DNA of 49,200 bases from Baffinella frigidus (GCA_026770585.1 MU646315.1:126993-176192), one strand, 5' to 3'; shown: positions 10,925 through 21,889, counted from the first letter of the stretch. Numbers and translations: made by a program. The notes: generated by a model from the sequence alone, not told the origin.

Positions 10925-11255
10925 CGTGTGGGATTTGGGGTTTGGGGTTTGGGGTTTGGGGTTTGGGGTTTGGAGTTTGGGGTTTATGGTTGAGTGTTGA
11001 TGTTTTATGGTTTAGTTTTGAGGGTTTAGGGGTTGGGGTTTGGGGTTTGGGGTTTGGGGTTCGGAGTCTGAGGTTTGGGGTTTAGGGTTTAGGGTTTAGA
11101 GTTTAGGGCTTAGGGTAAAGGGCGTATGGCTTAGGGTTTAGGGTTTAGGGTTTCGGGTTTAGGGTTGAGGGTTCAGGGTTCAGGGTTTTGGGTTTAGGGT
11201 TTAGGGTTTAGGGTTTAGGGTTTAGGGTTTAGGGTTTAGGGTTTAGGGTTTAGAG
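10925..11255 (+). repeat. Telomere-like heptamer region
   Basis: TTTGGGG units (10,930-11,080) pass into TTTAGGG units (11,080-11,250). No exon is recognised next to it. By the orientation seen at known genes it would fit an intron of a minus-strand gene. Confidence 0.9.
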
Positions 11256-11830
11256 TACAGTTGATTCTCACCCGGGAAATAAGCCAAAAGTGTTGGAAAT
11301 TGGAGCCGTTGCCCGGCGGTATAATGTTTTGTTGTACACATATTCACTGTTAGCGCGAAACGTTGCGTTTGAACTTATCTCTAATCACCTGGCGTGGACT
11401 GGTTGTACCACCCGAGGCTAGAACGGGGGCATTTTAAATGTGGGGTAGTAAACTTTTGTACGAGTCATGGGCGGGGCTTGGTCACGTAACCCGCGGATAT
11501 TCGCAGGTAACGTGACCAAACGTGATATTTGTGTGCAAATTGCTACACAGCGGTCAACTTGTAAAGGATTTGTAAATTTGAAACTTGCAAAGTACTCACA
11601 TTGCTAGCCTCGAGTGGAAGTCGGAATTTCATTTTACCACACCATCTACGAGTAAAGTTGATTCTCACCCGGGAAACACGCCAAAAGTGTTGGAAATTGG
11701 AGCCGTTACCCGGCGGTATAAGGTTTTGTTGTACCTCGAAACACTTTTAGTGCGAACCGTTGCGTTTGAAATTGCCACTTATGAACTGGCGTGGACTGGT
11801 TGTACTAACACGGCGGGACACGCGAGCCAG
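11255..11830 (+). repeat. Two direct copies of a ~170-bp repeat
   Basis: AGTTGATTCTCACCCGGGAA.. GGAAATTGGAGCCGTT.CCCGGCGGTATAA.. GCGTTTGAA.. TGGCGTGGACTGGTTGTAC occurs at 11,255-11,410 and 11,652-11,810. Between them is a short hairpin (TTGGTCACGTAACC / GGTAACGTGACCAA). Related pieces with CCTCGAGTGG ends occur at 12,000-12,150, 14,235-14,410 and 36,890-37,015. There is no gene in 11,255-12,160. Confidence 0.75.
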
Positions 11831-12189
11831 GGCCGGCGTGTACCTGGAACAAAACCTTGCACACATGCTTTAATATTACTTGTACAACGCAATTGTGTAG
11901 AAATTTTCGTTTTCAGATTCTGAAAGAAAAATCAGTTTCTCCAGATGAATACCTGGAGAAACATCCTGAGGCACCACTCGAGAATGCTGGAGCATCCCAT
12001 GAACATGTGGGGTTGTAAATATGTGTACCAGGATAGGGTGTTCCAACCTCGCGCCTGGCCAATATATGGCTAGTTACGTGACCAATCAACAAAATTTACC
12101 ACACAAATGCCCACGTTTAAAAGCACATCGGGTTTAAATAGGCCCCTCTAGCGATCTCGTGTGGCCGCGCGGCTGACGCCACTCCTCGC

Positions 12190-12196
12190 GCGCGTG

Positions 12197-12236
<40 letters not shown>

Positions 12237-12334
12237 GTCTCTGTCTCTTTCTCTGTCTCTCTATCTCTCGCTTTCTCTCTCTCTCTCTCACTCTCTCTTT
12301 CTCTCTCTGGCTCTCTCTCTGGATCTCTCTCTCT

Positions 12335-12384
<50 letters not shown>

Positions 12385-12400
12385 CGCGCGCGCTCTCTCA
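12190..12400 (+). repeat. CT microsatellite
   Basis: About 200 bases of (CT)n with CTTT and CTGT interruptions. The SLSLSL reading frame is an artefact of the repeat. Confidence 0.95.
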
Positions 12401-12660
12401 GCAGCGGCGGGGTGCCTTGCAAGGCAGACGAGTCACACACCAGCATAAACATCCAGAGGCAGCGGGACCGACGCACCCGCTCGGCGTCGTCGCAAATTGG
12501 TCACGTTACACCCTACAATCCAGCCCCAACGAAACACTCGTAATCCACTGTGTGGTACCTGGACGAACCCGGCGTGGATCTGACGCAGGAGGCATGCGCG
12601 GGGCTGAAGGGCTCGCCTGTACCCCTCCACTGCCCGCGCAATGACCCTGCAGGGGGGTAC
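12401..12660 (+). other. Possible exon fragment, unrecognised
   Basis: The plus frame around 12,550-12,655 reads WYLDEPGVDLTQEACAGLKG and on to PRNDPAG, more protein-like than its surroundings. No splice signals can be tied to a neighbouring exon. It is weak support for a gene and may be a mobile-element remnant. Confidence 0.2.
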
Positions 12661-12674
12661 CACATTTATTCGAC

Positions 12675-12900
12675 GTTCAGGGGGGTTATTATGGGTTATT
12701 CACGACATCGCTACGTGGCCAGCTCCACCCCACACAGAGGGCCACGAGGAGATTTTCGGCACAAATCGGGTTTTCGTTACCTTATCCGTAGGAACCCCCC
12801 TATGTCCCTACGGGTTGCCTACCGTAGGGTCCTGGGTCTTATCGCTTAGGGGTTATTCACGAAATCGCTTCGTGGACCGCTCCACCAGGCGCGATATGTC
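12675..12900. mobile_element. Palindromic MITE-like element, family B (copy 1)
   Basis: Contains GGTTATTCACGAAATCGCTT, GATTTTCGG, TTACCTTATCCGTAGGAACC and CTACCGTAGGGTCCTGGGTC, shared with 13.55, 22.1, 28.9 and 48.4 kb. TATTCACGA.ATCGCT occurs near both sides, giving a nested, palindromic layout. There is no coding capacity. Confidence 0.7.
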
Positions 12901-12954
12901 CCAGCCGGGGAGGAAAAGTGCGTTGATTTATTCATTACAGATCGACACCAACAT

Positions 12955-13070
12955 CTAGTTCTGCCCGGGTTTTATTCTGGCTCGTCCTAAAGGCTTTCTA
13001 TTCGCCCTTTTAGATTTATTCTCTTAAATACGTTCATGGACGAGCCAGAATAAAAATCAGACTGAGCTAG
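12955..13070. mobile_element. MITE-like element, CTAGCTCTG family (copy 3)
   Basis: Ends CTAGTTCTGCC and TCAGACTGAGCTAG. Arms TTTTATTCTGGCTCGTCC and GGACGAGCCAGAATAAAA are perfect inverse matches, so the element folds into a hairpin. Confidence 0.75.
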
Positions 13071-13544
13071 AACATGGCATCCATGAATTCCCTTCCGCGA
13101 TATGCCCCAGCGGGAGAAGCAACGTGTTGATTGTTTGTTACGGATCGAACCCAACACAACCACTATGTATGCCCTTCCGCTAAGGCCGTGCACTGCAGGG
13201 GGATACCACGTTTATTCGAAATTCAAGGTCAAGGGCGTGTCCGCGGGAAAACACGAATTTCAACTCGGAACATAACAGAATCAGTCCAGGTTTATGCCAT
13301 TTTAACCCTTGGTGTTATGCTTAAAATCGTATAGCCATCCGTACCTTAGGCTTTGCAAGCCTTAGGATAGCCTTCGGGTTCTGTTATCTTCCGAAATTAA
13401 ATTGGCGGAGGGGTGTTTGGAAGAAGAGAGACCGAAAATCGTCCAGGCTTTTGGAAGAAGAGAGACCGGAAATCGTCCAGGATGCTCACACAGAACGACC
13501 GCGGAAAGGTGTGGTGCATGGCATGGATCCACACAGCAGTCTTC

Positions 13545-13695
13545 CAGGAGATTTTGAATAACTCCTACGCGATCAGACCTAGTGCCCTACAGTAGGCAAC
13601 CCGTACGAACATAGGGGGGTTCCTACGGATAAGGTAACGATAACTCGGGCTCTCAGCGCCCGAAAATTCCTTCGTAGCCCGCTGTGTGGAGATGA
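13545..13695. mobile_element. Palindromic MITE-like element, family B (copy 2)
   Basis: Runs from GATTTTGAATAACTCCTACG through CCTACAGTAGGCAACCCGTA and GGATAAGGTAACGATAACTC to CCTTCGTAGCCCGCTGTGTGG. It matches the copy at 22,068-22,228. From here to 14,230 there is repeat-derived sequence and no gene that I can recognise. Confidence 0.75.
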
Positions 13696-14274
13696 GGGGG
13701 CAGGAGCCAAACAACCCCACTCCGGGGACGCAGTCCCGTGTGATGTTCAAGTCACGCCGGCCATCCTACACGGGACTCTTCCGGTCATCCCACACGGGAC
13801 TGTGCCCCCATACCCGTATGGTCTTACTGTAGGCTTATGCCTAGGAGCATAGGACCACCCTACGGGCGGTGTGTGCCCTTCATTTCGAGTACCCCCTGTA
13901 ACTCGAATTTCAGAACCCGCATCCCCCAGTTAACAGCGGCCGAATTCTTTTTCCCCCGGATATCCGGGGGAAAAGCGGTTAGCATCTAGGGGAAACAGAT
14001 AAGATTCTAGTACAAATCGTTGAGATGGACTGTATCCGAAGCCCCCCGTGGCTGCCAAGTGGTTGTAGGCCTATCTGGGGCCCGGCGGTGGTCCTGGGGA
14101 GGGGGGGGGGCGTGTTCTGCAACTCGGTTATGTGCACGCTGTACCTTGTGCAGAGCCGATGTGCCTCGCACACCCCTGTCAAGAAAGCGTCTGGACCTCT
14201 GCGTCACCACACGAGGATGCTAGAGGGTCCTATTTAAAACCGAATATACAAAGTCTTCACTACACCCAAGTGCA

Positions 14275-14365
14275 AATTTGTACCAAGATAAGGTAAATGT
14301 AACCTCGCGCCTGGTATAAATTTTACCGGGAACGAGGTTACTTTACCTTATCTTGGTAAATTTTT
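14275..14365. repeat. Long inverted repeat
   Basis: AAATTTGTACCAAGATAAGG.. and CCTTATCTTGGTAAATTTTT are inverse arms around a GC-rich loop, with a second internal pair GTAACCTCG / CGAGGTTAC. Together they form one near-continuous hairpin, part of the repeat family ending in CTCGAGTGG. Confidence 0.8.
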
Positions 14366-14439
14366 TTACAACCCCACATTTAAATAGGCTCCTCTAGCGT
14401 TCTCGAGTGGCAGTGCGGGACGACGGCGTCGCTCAAACC

Positions 14440-15060
14440 TGGGTTCGGGTCCAGGGTTTCGGGTTTCGGGCGTCGGGTTTCGGGTTTGAAGTTGAGGGTT
14501 TATGGTACAGGGTGTCGGGTGTGGGGTGTTGGGTGTCGGGTGCAGGGTTGAGGTTCGCCAGTTTGGGTCCGCCTCGTGGCGTTTAGAGTTTAGGGTCTCG
14601 AGCTTAAAACCAGGAGCGTCATCACTACCACTAACCCTCAGGGAAAGACCAAATCGTCGACTTTCAGACCTCAGATTTCCCTTGCCAGCCAGGCGAATTC
14701 GCCTGGCTGTGTCGACTTCAGGTCCAATCCTGGTACAAAATCAACTTTGGGGAACAGGTCGAAATCAATTGGTTTGGTCCTTCCGTGAGGGTTGGTGGTA
14801 CCAGGCTCCGCACCCCACCTTACACCTTCAGCTAGCGCTCCTCCCGCATGCCCCGCATCACCCGCCTGGGTTAGGGTTTGGGGTTTTGGGTTTGGGGTTT
14901 TGGGTTTGGGGTTTTGGGTTTGGGGTTTGGGGTTTAGGGATAAGGGTTTAGGGTTTCGGTTATCGGTTTCCGGGTTTTCCGGGTTTTTTTTTCGGGTTTC
15001 GGGTTTCAAGTTTCGGGGGTTGGGTGTATGCTTTCGGGTGTAGGGTGTAGGTTCCAAAGC
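14440..15060 (+). repeat. Telomere-like heptamer blocks (TTTCGGG, TTTGGGG)
   Basis: Heptamer-rich blocks at 14,445-14,545 and 14,870-15,055, with non-repetitive sequence between them. The strand bias (GGGTTT on +) matches introns of minus-strand genes elsewhere in the window. Confidence 0.85.
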
Positions 15061-16014
15061 CCGCCCCCGCATCGCCCTCCTTCGCCGCCAGCCGCCGCCC
15101 CACCCTCAGCTGTACCCGACACGGCTCCTCTTCCACCAAACCCTTGGGGGTTTCCAGCGCGCCCCAGGCCCACGCGCGTCGCTCCCCTTCAACTAATTGA
15201 GCCACCTGGCCATGTACGGATCCGTTAGGTCCTTTAGGCCTTTACTGTACCGCCCTCCTCTCCCTCCTCCCCCGCTCCAGCGTGCTCCTCCCCCGGGGTG
15301 TAGGAAGCCCGCCCCTGCGGTGTCCCCCTCTGCCGCCACAGGGGTGAAGGAAGCACTCCCGAGTGCCGCCATGGCGGAGCTCCCACCAGCAACTACACGC
15401 AGCTTATCCCGGGTTTTGAAACCTTTCGGATCCTTGTACAAATCATTGAAATCTCATTGGTATCTCCCGTTAGCAATTCGCAGGTCCCTAAGCCCATCCT
15501 ACTGTCTAGGCCCTTCCTGATGTAAGGTGATAGGAATAAATAAGATTCTTTTATAAAATTCCGGATCCTTGCAAGGACCCGGGAAAAGCTGCTACGGGTT
15601 GCTGGTGGTCGACGCGACGGGGCGCACGGTCGCGAAAGGCTTTCCTCGCGCACCACCACCGCCAGCCCAAGCCACGCCTCGATGACAGAGACTCTCAGAT
15701 CTGCGTCCGCCCTGCCTTTTCTCAGCCGCAGCCTGGCGTGTACGCCGCCGCACGAAAACAGGGGGGGGGGAGGTGGTCCAGGCGCCAGCAAGCGCGGGGA
15801 GGCGCGCGAGGAGAGGGGGCAGGAGCGCAGCGGCGCGGCGCTGCCTGCCTCCGCGTCTCTCTTCTGCGAGTGCTTGCCCTCTCCGCTTCCGCTCCTCCAT
15901 CCGGCCAGCCGCCCTCCTCCTCGCTGGTCTATCTCTCAGCTCTCTCGCAGGTGTCTCGCTGGTCTCTTTCGCAGACTCCCAACTTGGCGAGCCCGAACCA
16001 GACTGCAACCGCAC
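14790..16014 (-). other. Possible minus-strand exons, unrecognised
   Basis: Reverse-strand segments with exon-like edges: about 14,870-14,800 (acceptor CCCTAACCCAG then AGDAGHAGGALAEGVRWGAE), 15,190-15,060 (RLAAKEGDAGAGFG) and an open frame 16,014-15,592 rich in Arg and Ala (MEERKRRGQALAEERRGG) with no ATG start. No family is recognised and phases could not be linked. GC-rich sequence gives long chance frames, so this is weak. Confidence 0.2.
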
Positions 16015-16541
16015 GCTTCAGCTACAGCTGCAGGGGTGGGGGGGGGGATCTCCAGGAATCCTTAGCGCCGGGTTTGGGGCTTAGGGTCTACGGTCAATGG
16101 TTCAAGGTCCCATGAGCTTGCCTTTCGGCACCACCCTACGGCACGGGGCCCAAAATCCTGGCCCCACCCACGGCGAGACAGAAACTGTCGCTCGTTCACC
16201 CCAGGAGCAAGGTGCCACGCGAATGCCAGCGTGGGGGGAGCAGGGTTTCTGAAGGGCGCCATCCTCCCCGGAGCACGCGCGCGGGAAGGGGGGGGGGGCT
16301 GGCTTGCATTTGGGGGCCTGGCGCCCTTCTCCGCGCAACCCTTCACGACGTGATCTACCGAACCCATCGCGGCATATACTTTGTGCCTCCCGAGGCAGCG
16401 GCGGGCTCCCCGGCAGGGAGGAGCCGCGCCAGTGGTCAAATCACAAAAGTTGTAGGATTGACTTCTGGACCGTCATCAGTTTCAGTCAACCATCTAAAAC
16501 CTTTTTAGTTTTTGCTTCGAGTTTCGCAAAACAGAGACAAG

Positions 16542-19500
16542 ATGTTCAGGAGTGTGCTTCTCTGCGGCCTCGCGGCTTCGGCCTCGGCGTTCCAGGCGCC
16601 GGTCGCGTTCCGCGCGCCGACCTCTCGTGCGTCCCCGGCTCGTGTCCCCGTTTCTCCCGTCTTTGGCGGCCCCCGCCGTCCCCAGCTGGCTCGATTATCA
16701 GGACAGGAGGATGGAGATGGCTATGGGGATCCTGCGGTGGGCGGGCGGACGGGGAGGAGGAGCTGCGTTCTTCTTCTGGAGAAGGGTGTAGAGATGAGCG
16801 ATGTATCTGTTGATGGGATACTACAGCGGGGCCGTTGTCCCGGCGGCTTGGATCTGGGGAGGCGGTCGAGACGCTGTTTGTGTGCCTGGTGGGATAAGAG
16901 CATGAGGCTCTGTGTGGGGGCAAGCTGCTGGAAAGGAGATCCCCAAAGGATCTTGTTTTACTGTGTTGATAGCAACAGCGTGGCAGTGCTTCCGCACTCT
17001 CAGCCTGGTTCCGGAACCGTTGGCCTCGTTGATCCTCTCGTGCGATTGACGGGGCTGGGTGACCGGTGTGGGTTAGGCCAGGCACAATCAGCGCACTTCA
17101 TCTAACCTCCAGGTGCGTGGCAGGCGCTGCGGTGGCCCAGGGCCCGACCATGCAGCTCTACGGCGATGGCAAGCTCCAGGGGTTCAGCGTTGACGCCATC
17201 CCGGGCCTCGCCCGCCCCGAACGCCTCGACGGCACCATGGTTGGCGCCTCTGCTCACTCTCTGCCTGCAGTGACCGCCTCTCTGTGCATCTGCTTGCTCT
17301 GCCTGTGGTGCCCCCCTCCTTGCATCTCTGCTCACTCCTGCAGTGCCCACCTCGCGACGTTCTCCTCATTCTCCTCATCTCCGCCCCCAGGTGGGTGACG
17401 TTGGCTTCGACCCGCTCGGCTTCACCGGCTTCGTCGACCTCCGCTGGGCGCGTGAGGCTGAGATCAAGCACGGCCGCGTGGCTATGTAGCACCCCACCCG
17501 TGGGACGCAGCTCACTTTGCTGTGAGCAGAGGCGCAAGGGTGCTGCATAGCCACGCGTCGTGCCTGATCTTCTTTCGAAGGCTGACTCTGCCTTCAGTGC
17601 CCACCTCCCTGTGCCTCTGCTCACTCTGCCTGTACCCCCCCCCCCTCCTTGCATCTCTGCTCACTCTACCTGCAGTTCCCACCTCGAGACGCCCCACTCA
17701 TTCTCCACACCGAGTGTATTCATCCAGAGCCGTGAGCGTGTATCCAGCCCAGCACGCTGATTCTCCGCGCCCGGCAGGCTTGCGGCGACGGGCATGATCG
17801 TGCAGGACGTGGCGGTGATCCCGGGCTTCCAGCAGACCTTCAACGGCGAGTCAATGATGAAGCTCCACAACCTCGCTGTGCAGCAGGTGCGTGCATTTCA
17901 ACCCTGGCAGAAGCCTGGAGGCCGGGAGGATCTTTGCTTCCCCTAGCGTATACATTGTTCACTGTGGCGTGTACCTTGTTTCTACCGTCTTCACACCAGC
18001 ACCAATTGGTCGGTGCGCGATGCAGCACAGGCTGCGAGTTCTTCTCCACGGATAAAGCAGTTGGTACAGTTGTTGCTATATCGAGAGCAGGGCAAAGCAG
18101 ACGAGCGGGAACCTCGTCCGTTCTCTCCTGACCGAGGCAGCTCGAGCAACTGGGGTTTCCGAGAAGCGGGGACATCTTTACCCCCGAGTCCGAGCAGTTC
18201 TGGCGTCGAACCGTGTCTGAGCGGGGTTTGCGTGTGTTGTGCAGGGCGCTATGCAGCAGCTCCTGCTCTGGCTCGGCCTCCTCGAGGTCCTGTCGGGCCT
18301 CCCGGGGATCATCCAGGTACCACTCCTTGCCCTCCTCGGTCCCATCCTATCCTCTCCCAGACTCCTGCCTGGTCCGCGCCCGTGGTGCAATCCGTCTCGT
18401 TTGGTTGTCGTGGACTGGAGGGACGGAAAGGCGGTGGCCTGTGGGTAGTGGTGGACAGGTGTGAGGAAGGGCGTGTGCTGGCATGTCGGAACGGGGGCCT
18501 GCTCACGAGGATGGATGGAGATGTTGCGTCAGCGCGCGGTGTAGCGTGCCGTGTGGCATCATCGCACACCCCATCAGCGGCGTCGCGTTGGGCAGTCCGG
18601 GCAGCGTGAGGGACACTTTGTGACCAACCTGCCTGGGACACTTGATGACCAACCTCCTTGTCTGTGTGCAGACCCTCAAGGGCTCGGAGCGTGCGCCGGG
18701 AGACTTCGGCTTCGATCCCCTTGGCCTCGGTACCCCCCTCCCCCTTCTTCCCTTCTTCTCCTCCTCCTACCACTCACCCTCCCTCTCCTCATCTCGCGCA
18801 TCCTGCACCTGTCCTGATTACATCCCACACACAGTCCGATGCAAAGAGCAGACCCTCGCTTTGCCATCTGGCAGAATCCCTCAGCAGTTCCGCACGTCCA
18901 TCAGCAGCGCTTGGATAGCGCGAACGCTCGGTTCCTGCACTTACATAGCGCTGACGCCCGGTTCCCGCACTTGCATGGCGCTAACGCTCGGTTCCCGCGC
19001 GTGCAGGCAAGAACCCCGAGAAGCTTGCGCGCCGCCAGCTGACCGAGCTCAAGAACGGTCGCCTCGCGATGATCGCCGTCGGCGGCATGGTGACAGCCCC
19101 CACAATACACCTCACGCCACACAACCCAAACGCCCCGGCGGCATGGCACCAGCCCCCCACCACTCAGCACACTCCACCACACTCAGCACGCCACGCCACA
19201 GCACGCAACACACCACACACGATACACCTCACGCCACACGCCACACAACACACAACACACAACACACAACACACAACACACAACACAACAGCCCCCGCGG
19301 CATGGTACCAGCGCCCCCCATCTCACACCGCACCACACCTGCAACGCAGAACACACAACACACATCAACAGCCCCATGTTGGTACCAGCTTCCCACACCT
19401 TCCTGGTGATCATTTCCTGTGTCCTCTCCAGCCGCCAACCCGGGCACCTCAGTAGGAGCTACGGCTCCCATAGCTACGGCTCCCATAATGTGAGGCTGAT

Positions 19501-19800
19501 GCACCACTCGGTCGGGGTGCATGAAAAAGAGGGGAAATGTTGAGAAGACGTGACTTGAGAGCCCTTGATGTTGAGCACGCGCGCGTCGAGAGCGAGAGGG
19601 CGCGCGAGACACTTGAAGGGATGCATCACGACGTGTTTTGCGAATTGCTAATCGCTCACTCAACGGGTCCTGGCGAATTGCTAACCTCGCGACTGCTGCA
19701 GGTCCACCACTACCTCCTTGTCGGCCGTGGCCCGGTCGAGTTCATCAAGCACATCCCGAACTTCAAGGATCCCGTCAACCTCAACCCCATGAACTTCTAA
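16542..19800 (+). CDS. Plastid light-harvesting chlorophyll-binding protein (FCP/LHC type), 8 exons
   Basis: Thylakoid antenna protein that binds chlorophyll and carotenoid and passes energy to a photosystem. Exons: 16542-16626, 17124-17239, 17391-17485, 17778-17886, 18245-18316, 18672-18729, 19007-19089, 19702-19800; all GT-AG, phases agree, 238 aa. Residues 1-17 form a signal peptide ending ASAF, followed by a short Ala/Pro/Arg transit region: bipartite targeting to a red-type complex plastid. [10 protein letters not shown] (69-78) precedes helix A ([16 protein letters not shown], chlorophyll ligands E91 and H94, R96 pairing). Helix B is around residues 136-155 ([15 protein letters not shown]). 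A second [10 protein letters not shown] precedes helix C ([17 protein letters not shown]192, N195, R197). Both LHC signature helices are intact and the length is normal. The subfamily (Lhcf or Lhcr) cannot be decided by eye. Confidence 0.95.
17255..17700 (+). repeat. Shared repeat in LHC introns 2 and 3
   Basis: CTCCTTGCATCTCTGCTCAC.. CTGCAGT.CCCACCTCG.GACG occurs in intron 2 (about 17,320-17,362) and intron 3 (about 17,645-17,692), with further CTCTGCCTGT/CTCTGCTCACTC units in both. The introns on either side of exon 3 are partly copies of each other. Confidence 0.8.
17461..17570. repeat. Inverted copy of LHC exon 3 end and 5' splice site
   Basis: Exon 3 end plus donor (17,461-17,494) is repeated in inverted orientation at 17,538-17,570 (GGGTGCTGCATAGCCACGCG, then TCGTGCCTGATCT), with only a few mismatches over about 33 bases. 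In the pre-mRNA the two would pair across a loop of about 43 bases and place the exon 3 donor inside a stem. Confidence 0.85.
18895..19006 (+). repeat. Three ~35-bp tandem units before LHC exon 7
   Basis: Units of the form (T/A)AGCGC.AACGCTCGGTTCC.GCAC repeat three times, the last ending in the GTGCAG acceptor of exon 7. Units one and two end in GCACTTACATAG and GCACTTGCATGG instead of a usable AG. Confidence 0.75.
19125..19400 (+). repeat. Partial copies of LHC exon 7 end, and ACAC minisatellite
   Basis: GGCGGCATGG followed by .ACCAGC.CCC occurs at 19,137 and 19,294, echoing the exon 7 end GGCGGCATG/GTGACAGCCCC at 19,081-19,100; a weaker third trace is ATGTTGGTACCAGC at 19,376. Between them is an (ACACA)n-rich tract. 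The copies lie downstream of the parent and keep only its 3' end. Confidence 0.65.
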
Positions 19801-20000
19801 GCGCTAGGCCGGAGTTTCAAAGCAGCGGGGGGGCTGTACATGTGTGGGACCTACGGACATCGAGCGTGGGTTCTGCGAGTGTGCACCGCGAGATGTGTGG
19901 AATGAAGCATCAGTCTTGTCACGTGGTGTCTCTCGACACGTCGAGCGCGCCCTCTCGTGGACGGAATCCTGCATCAGTCTTCGCATGTCTGGGTGTGCTG

Positions 20001-20260
20001 TACAGGGGTGCCTCGCTCATAACAAACCGGCTTCCCTACATGCAGCTAGAACCCTACAGCAGGCCCATGCCAAGGGCCCTATGGTGGCCCGGGGGGGGGG
20101 CGGCAGTTTCTTGTGAGCGAGGTACCCATGTACCTGTTTCTGCTGCGAGTGCATGCATCTAGCGTGTGTCGCCTGCAGGGTACAAGGGTACCTAGCTCAT
20201 AAGAAAACGCCCCCCCCCTAGGACCCTACAGTAGACCTATGCCTCGTTCGAGGCATAGGA
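20001..20260. mobile_element. Family A palindromic elements (one full, one half)
   Basis: 20,001-20,132 is a full copy (TACAGGGGTGCCTCGCTCAT to TGTGAGCGAGGTACCCATGTA). 20,181-20,260 is a half copy ending in CGTTCGAGGCATAGG. The interval 19,801-20,000 is the 3' flank of the LHC gene and shows nothing I can name. Confidence 0.75.
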
Positions 20261-20524
20261 AACACGAAGTGAAGTGTTTCCACTCCGATCCGCGCGCTGC
20301 ACCCTTGCCCTTCTTCGCCGATTTCGGGCGTTTTTTGGCCTTTGGAGCCACCGCAGCCTCCTCCTCCGACTCGTCCGACTCGCTCCGGTCTGGGAGTACC
20401 ATGCCTGCTCTGAACACAAAGTGGTTCGCACCGTCAGCAGCCGCTGCACCGCCGAGCTCAGCTCATCCCCCGAATCCAGCCCGCTGCCGCGACTGCCACT
20501 GTCGGCGTCACCATCCTGGCTCAT
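20226..20524 (-). other. Possible coding segment with acidic/basic tail
   Basis: The reverse strand opens at ATG 20,524 (MSQDGDADSGSRGSGLDSGD), and a second frame from about 20,405 reads SESDESEEEAAVAPKAKKRP then KSAKKGKGAARG. The two look like one low-complexity nuclear-type protein broken by a frame change or a missed splice. No phase-consistent GT-AG pair of normal length joins them. The second frame ends in the family A half copy. Confidence 0.3.
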
Positions 20525-20679
20525 CTTAGCCGACCGTGGACTTCAGCACAGCTTTGGAAAGCCCCAGAGCCCACCTCTACCCTCCCGTCTCTCGTGAGGC
20601 TCCTTTTGGGACGGTTCACACTTTATTCAAAAATTCGACCTCCAGGTCGGCAAATTTGCAGACCTGGGCACTTGAGGGC

Positions 20680-21097
20680 TAGGCTCCTATGGTGATCCTA
20701 GGAGGGTGGGCGTTTCTTATCAGCGAGGTACCCCTGTACAGGGGTACCTCGCTCATAAGAAAGCAACCACCACTAGGACCCTACAGTAGGCCTAAGCCTA
20801 GGGCCCTAGGGTGGTCCTACCCCTGTAGGAGGGGGCGCGGCTCCTCATGAACGAGGCCTTCTCCTACGTACAGGGGTACCTCGCTCATCAGATACAGCCT
20901 CCCCCTCGGACCCTACTGTACGGCTATGCCTAGGGCCCTACGGTGGTCCTAGCTAGGGTTTGAGCGTTACTTATGAGCGAGGTACACCAGTATCCCTTAG
21001 GTGGCGAGTAGGATCATACGCCCTACCGTAGGGCCCTAGGACCTACCTAGGACCTAAGGGGGTCTAGTTGGACCCCCTCGCCACTTGAGGGATATGT
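20680..21097. mobile_element. Cluster of family A elements ending in a family C element
   Basis: A half family A copy (20,680-20,745) is followed by two full copies sharing their ends (20,735-20,873 and 20,867-20,992), then a family C palindrome (20,995-21,097: TATCCCTTAGGTGGCGAGTA.. CGCCACTTGAGGGATA). The elements abut at shared TACAGGGGTACC ends. Confidence 0.8.
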
Positions 21098-21250
21098 AGG
21101 AGAGGGAGCCGCGCCGCGCATGTGCGCCTGATCGCTAAAAGCGATTTATACCCATTGTTCAAAAATACGGTCCACCTACCACACGCCCCCTACCCAAACG
21201 CGTTTTACCTACATGTATTGTTAAAATACGTTTCACCTACCACACGCCTC

Positions 21251-21461
21251 CTACCCACTCCGCCGCTGCTTCTTCCCATCCTTACGCCTACCGCCCCTGA
21301 CCCCATCGGAGCCATTTTCATTGGAGCCATTTGCTGAGTTCGGGGCATTAGAGCTATTTGCTGGAGAAGGTCCTGAGGCGGGCTGGTGCTTGGAGCCGTC
21401 TTTCGCGTCGCAGGTGAGGGTCATGCCCGTCATTCCGAATGATCCCACGCGCGTGGCGCCG
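21251..21461 (-). CDS. Candidate terminal exon, unrecognised protein
   Basis: A good acceptor (CCTTTTCTTCCGCGCTTGGCAG) is followed by 70 open codons to a TAG: GATRVGSFGMTGMTLTCDAK, then a Ser/Asn-rich stretch (PANSSNAPNSANGSNENGSD) and a basic end (GGRRKDGKKQRRSG). The preceding exon would have to end in phase 2 and was not found; the exon at 22,893 ends in phase 0. Possibly the end of a minus-strand gene extending to the right. The repeat-like NGSNENGSD could also be low-complexity chance. Confidence 0.3.
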
Positions 21462-21543
21462 CTGCCAAGCGCGGAAGAAAAGGTTAACAATATGTTGACG
21501 TTGACACGGGTTACTCGAAATGAACAACGCGCAACCTACCCCC

Positions 21544-21665
21544 TACAGGGGTGCCTCGCTCATGAGAAACCGCCCCCTCCTAGGACCCTACCTTAGGCCT
21601 ATGCATAGGGTCCAATGGTGGTCCTAGGGGGGGCGGCGGTTTCTTATGAGGGAGGTACCCCTGTA
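21544..21665. mobile_element. Family A palindromic element
   Basis: Full copy from TACAGGGGTGCCTCGCTCAT to TATGAGGGAGGTACCCCTGTA with central CCTAGGACCCTACCTTAGGCC. Confidence 0.85.
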
Positions 21666-21889
21666 ACACACGCCCTGAGTCCCAGGTACAACAGCAATGC
21701 AGGCTGCAAGCAGCCAGATGGTTCAAACGTTCAAGAGGTTCAAGTGCGTGCCACGCAGTGGCACCCATCCCACTAGCCAGGACTTTCGCCTGGGGGGCAC
21801 GCACCCCGCGTTTGGTCGAGACTTTTGATCGGCATGTCCTCCCTGCTCGCCGCCACTCTCGTCCCCTGACTCGCCCCCCTCCTGCGCGA

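Noticed and set aside
12161-12448. 95-codon SLSLSL frame
   Set aside because: Translation of the CT microsatellite.
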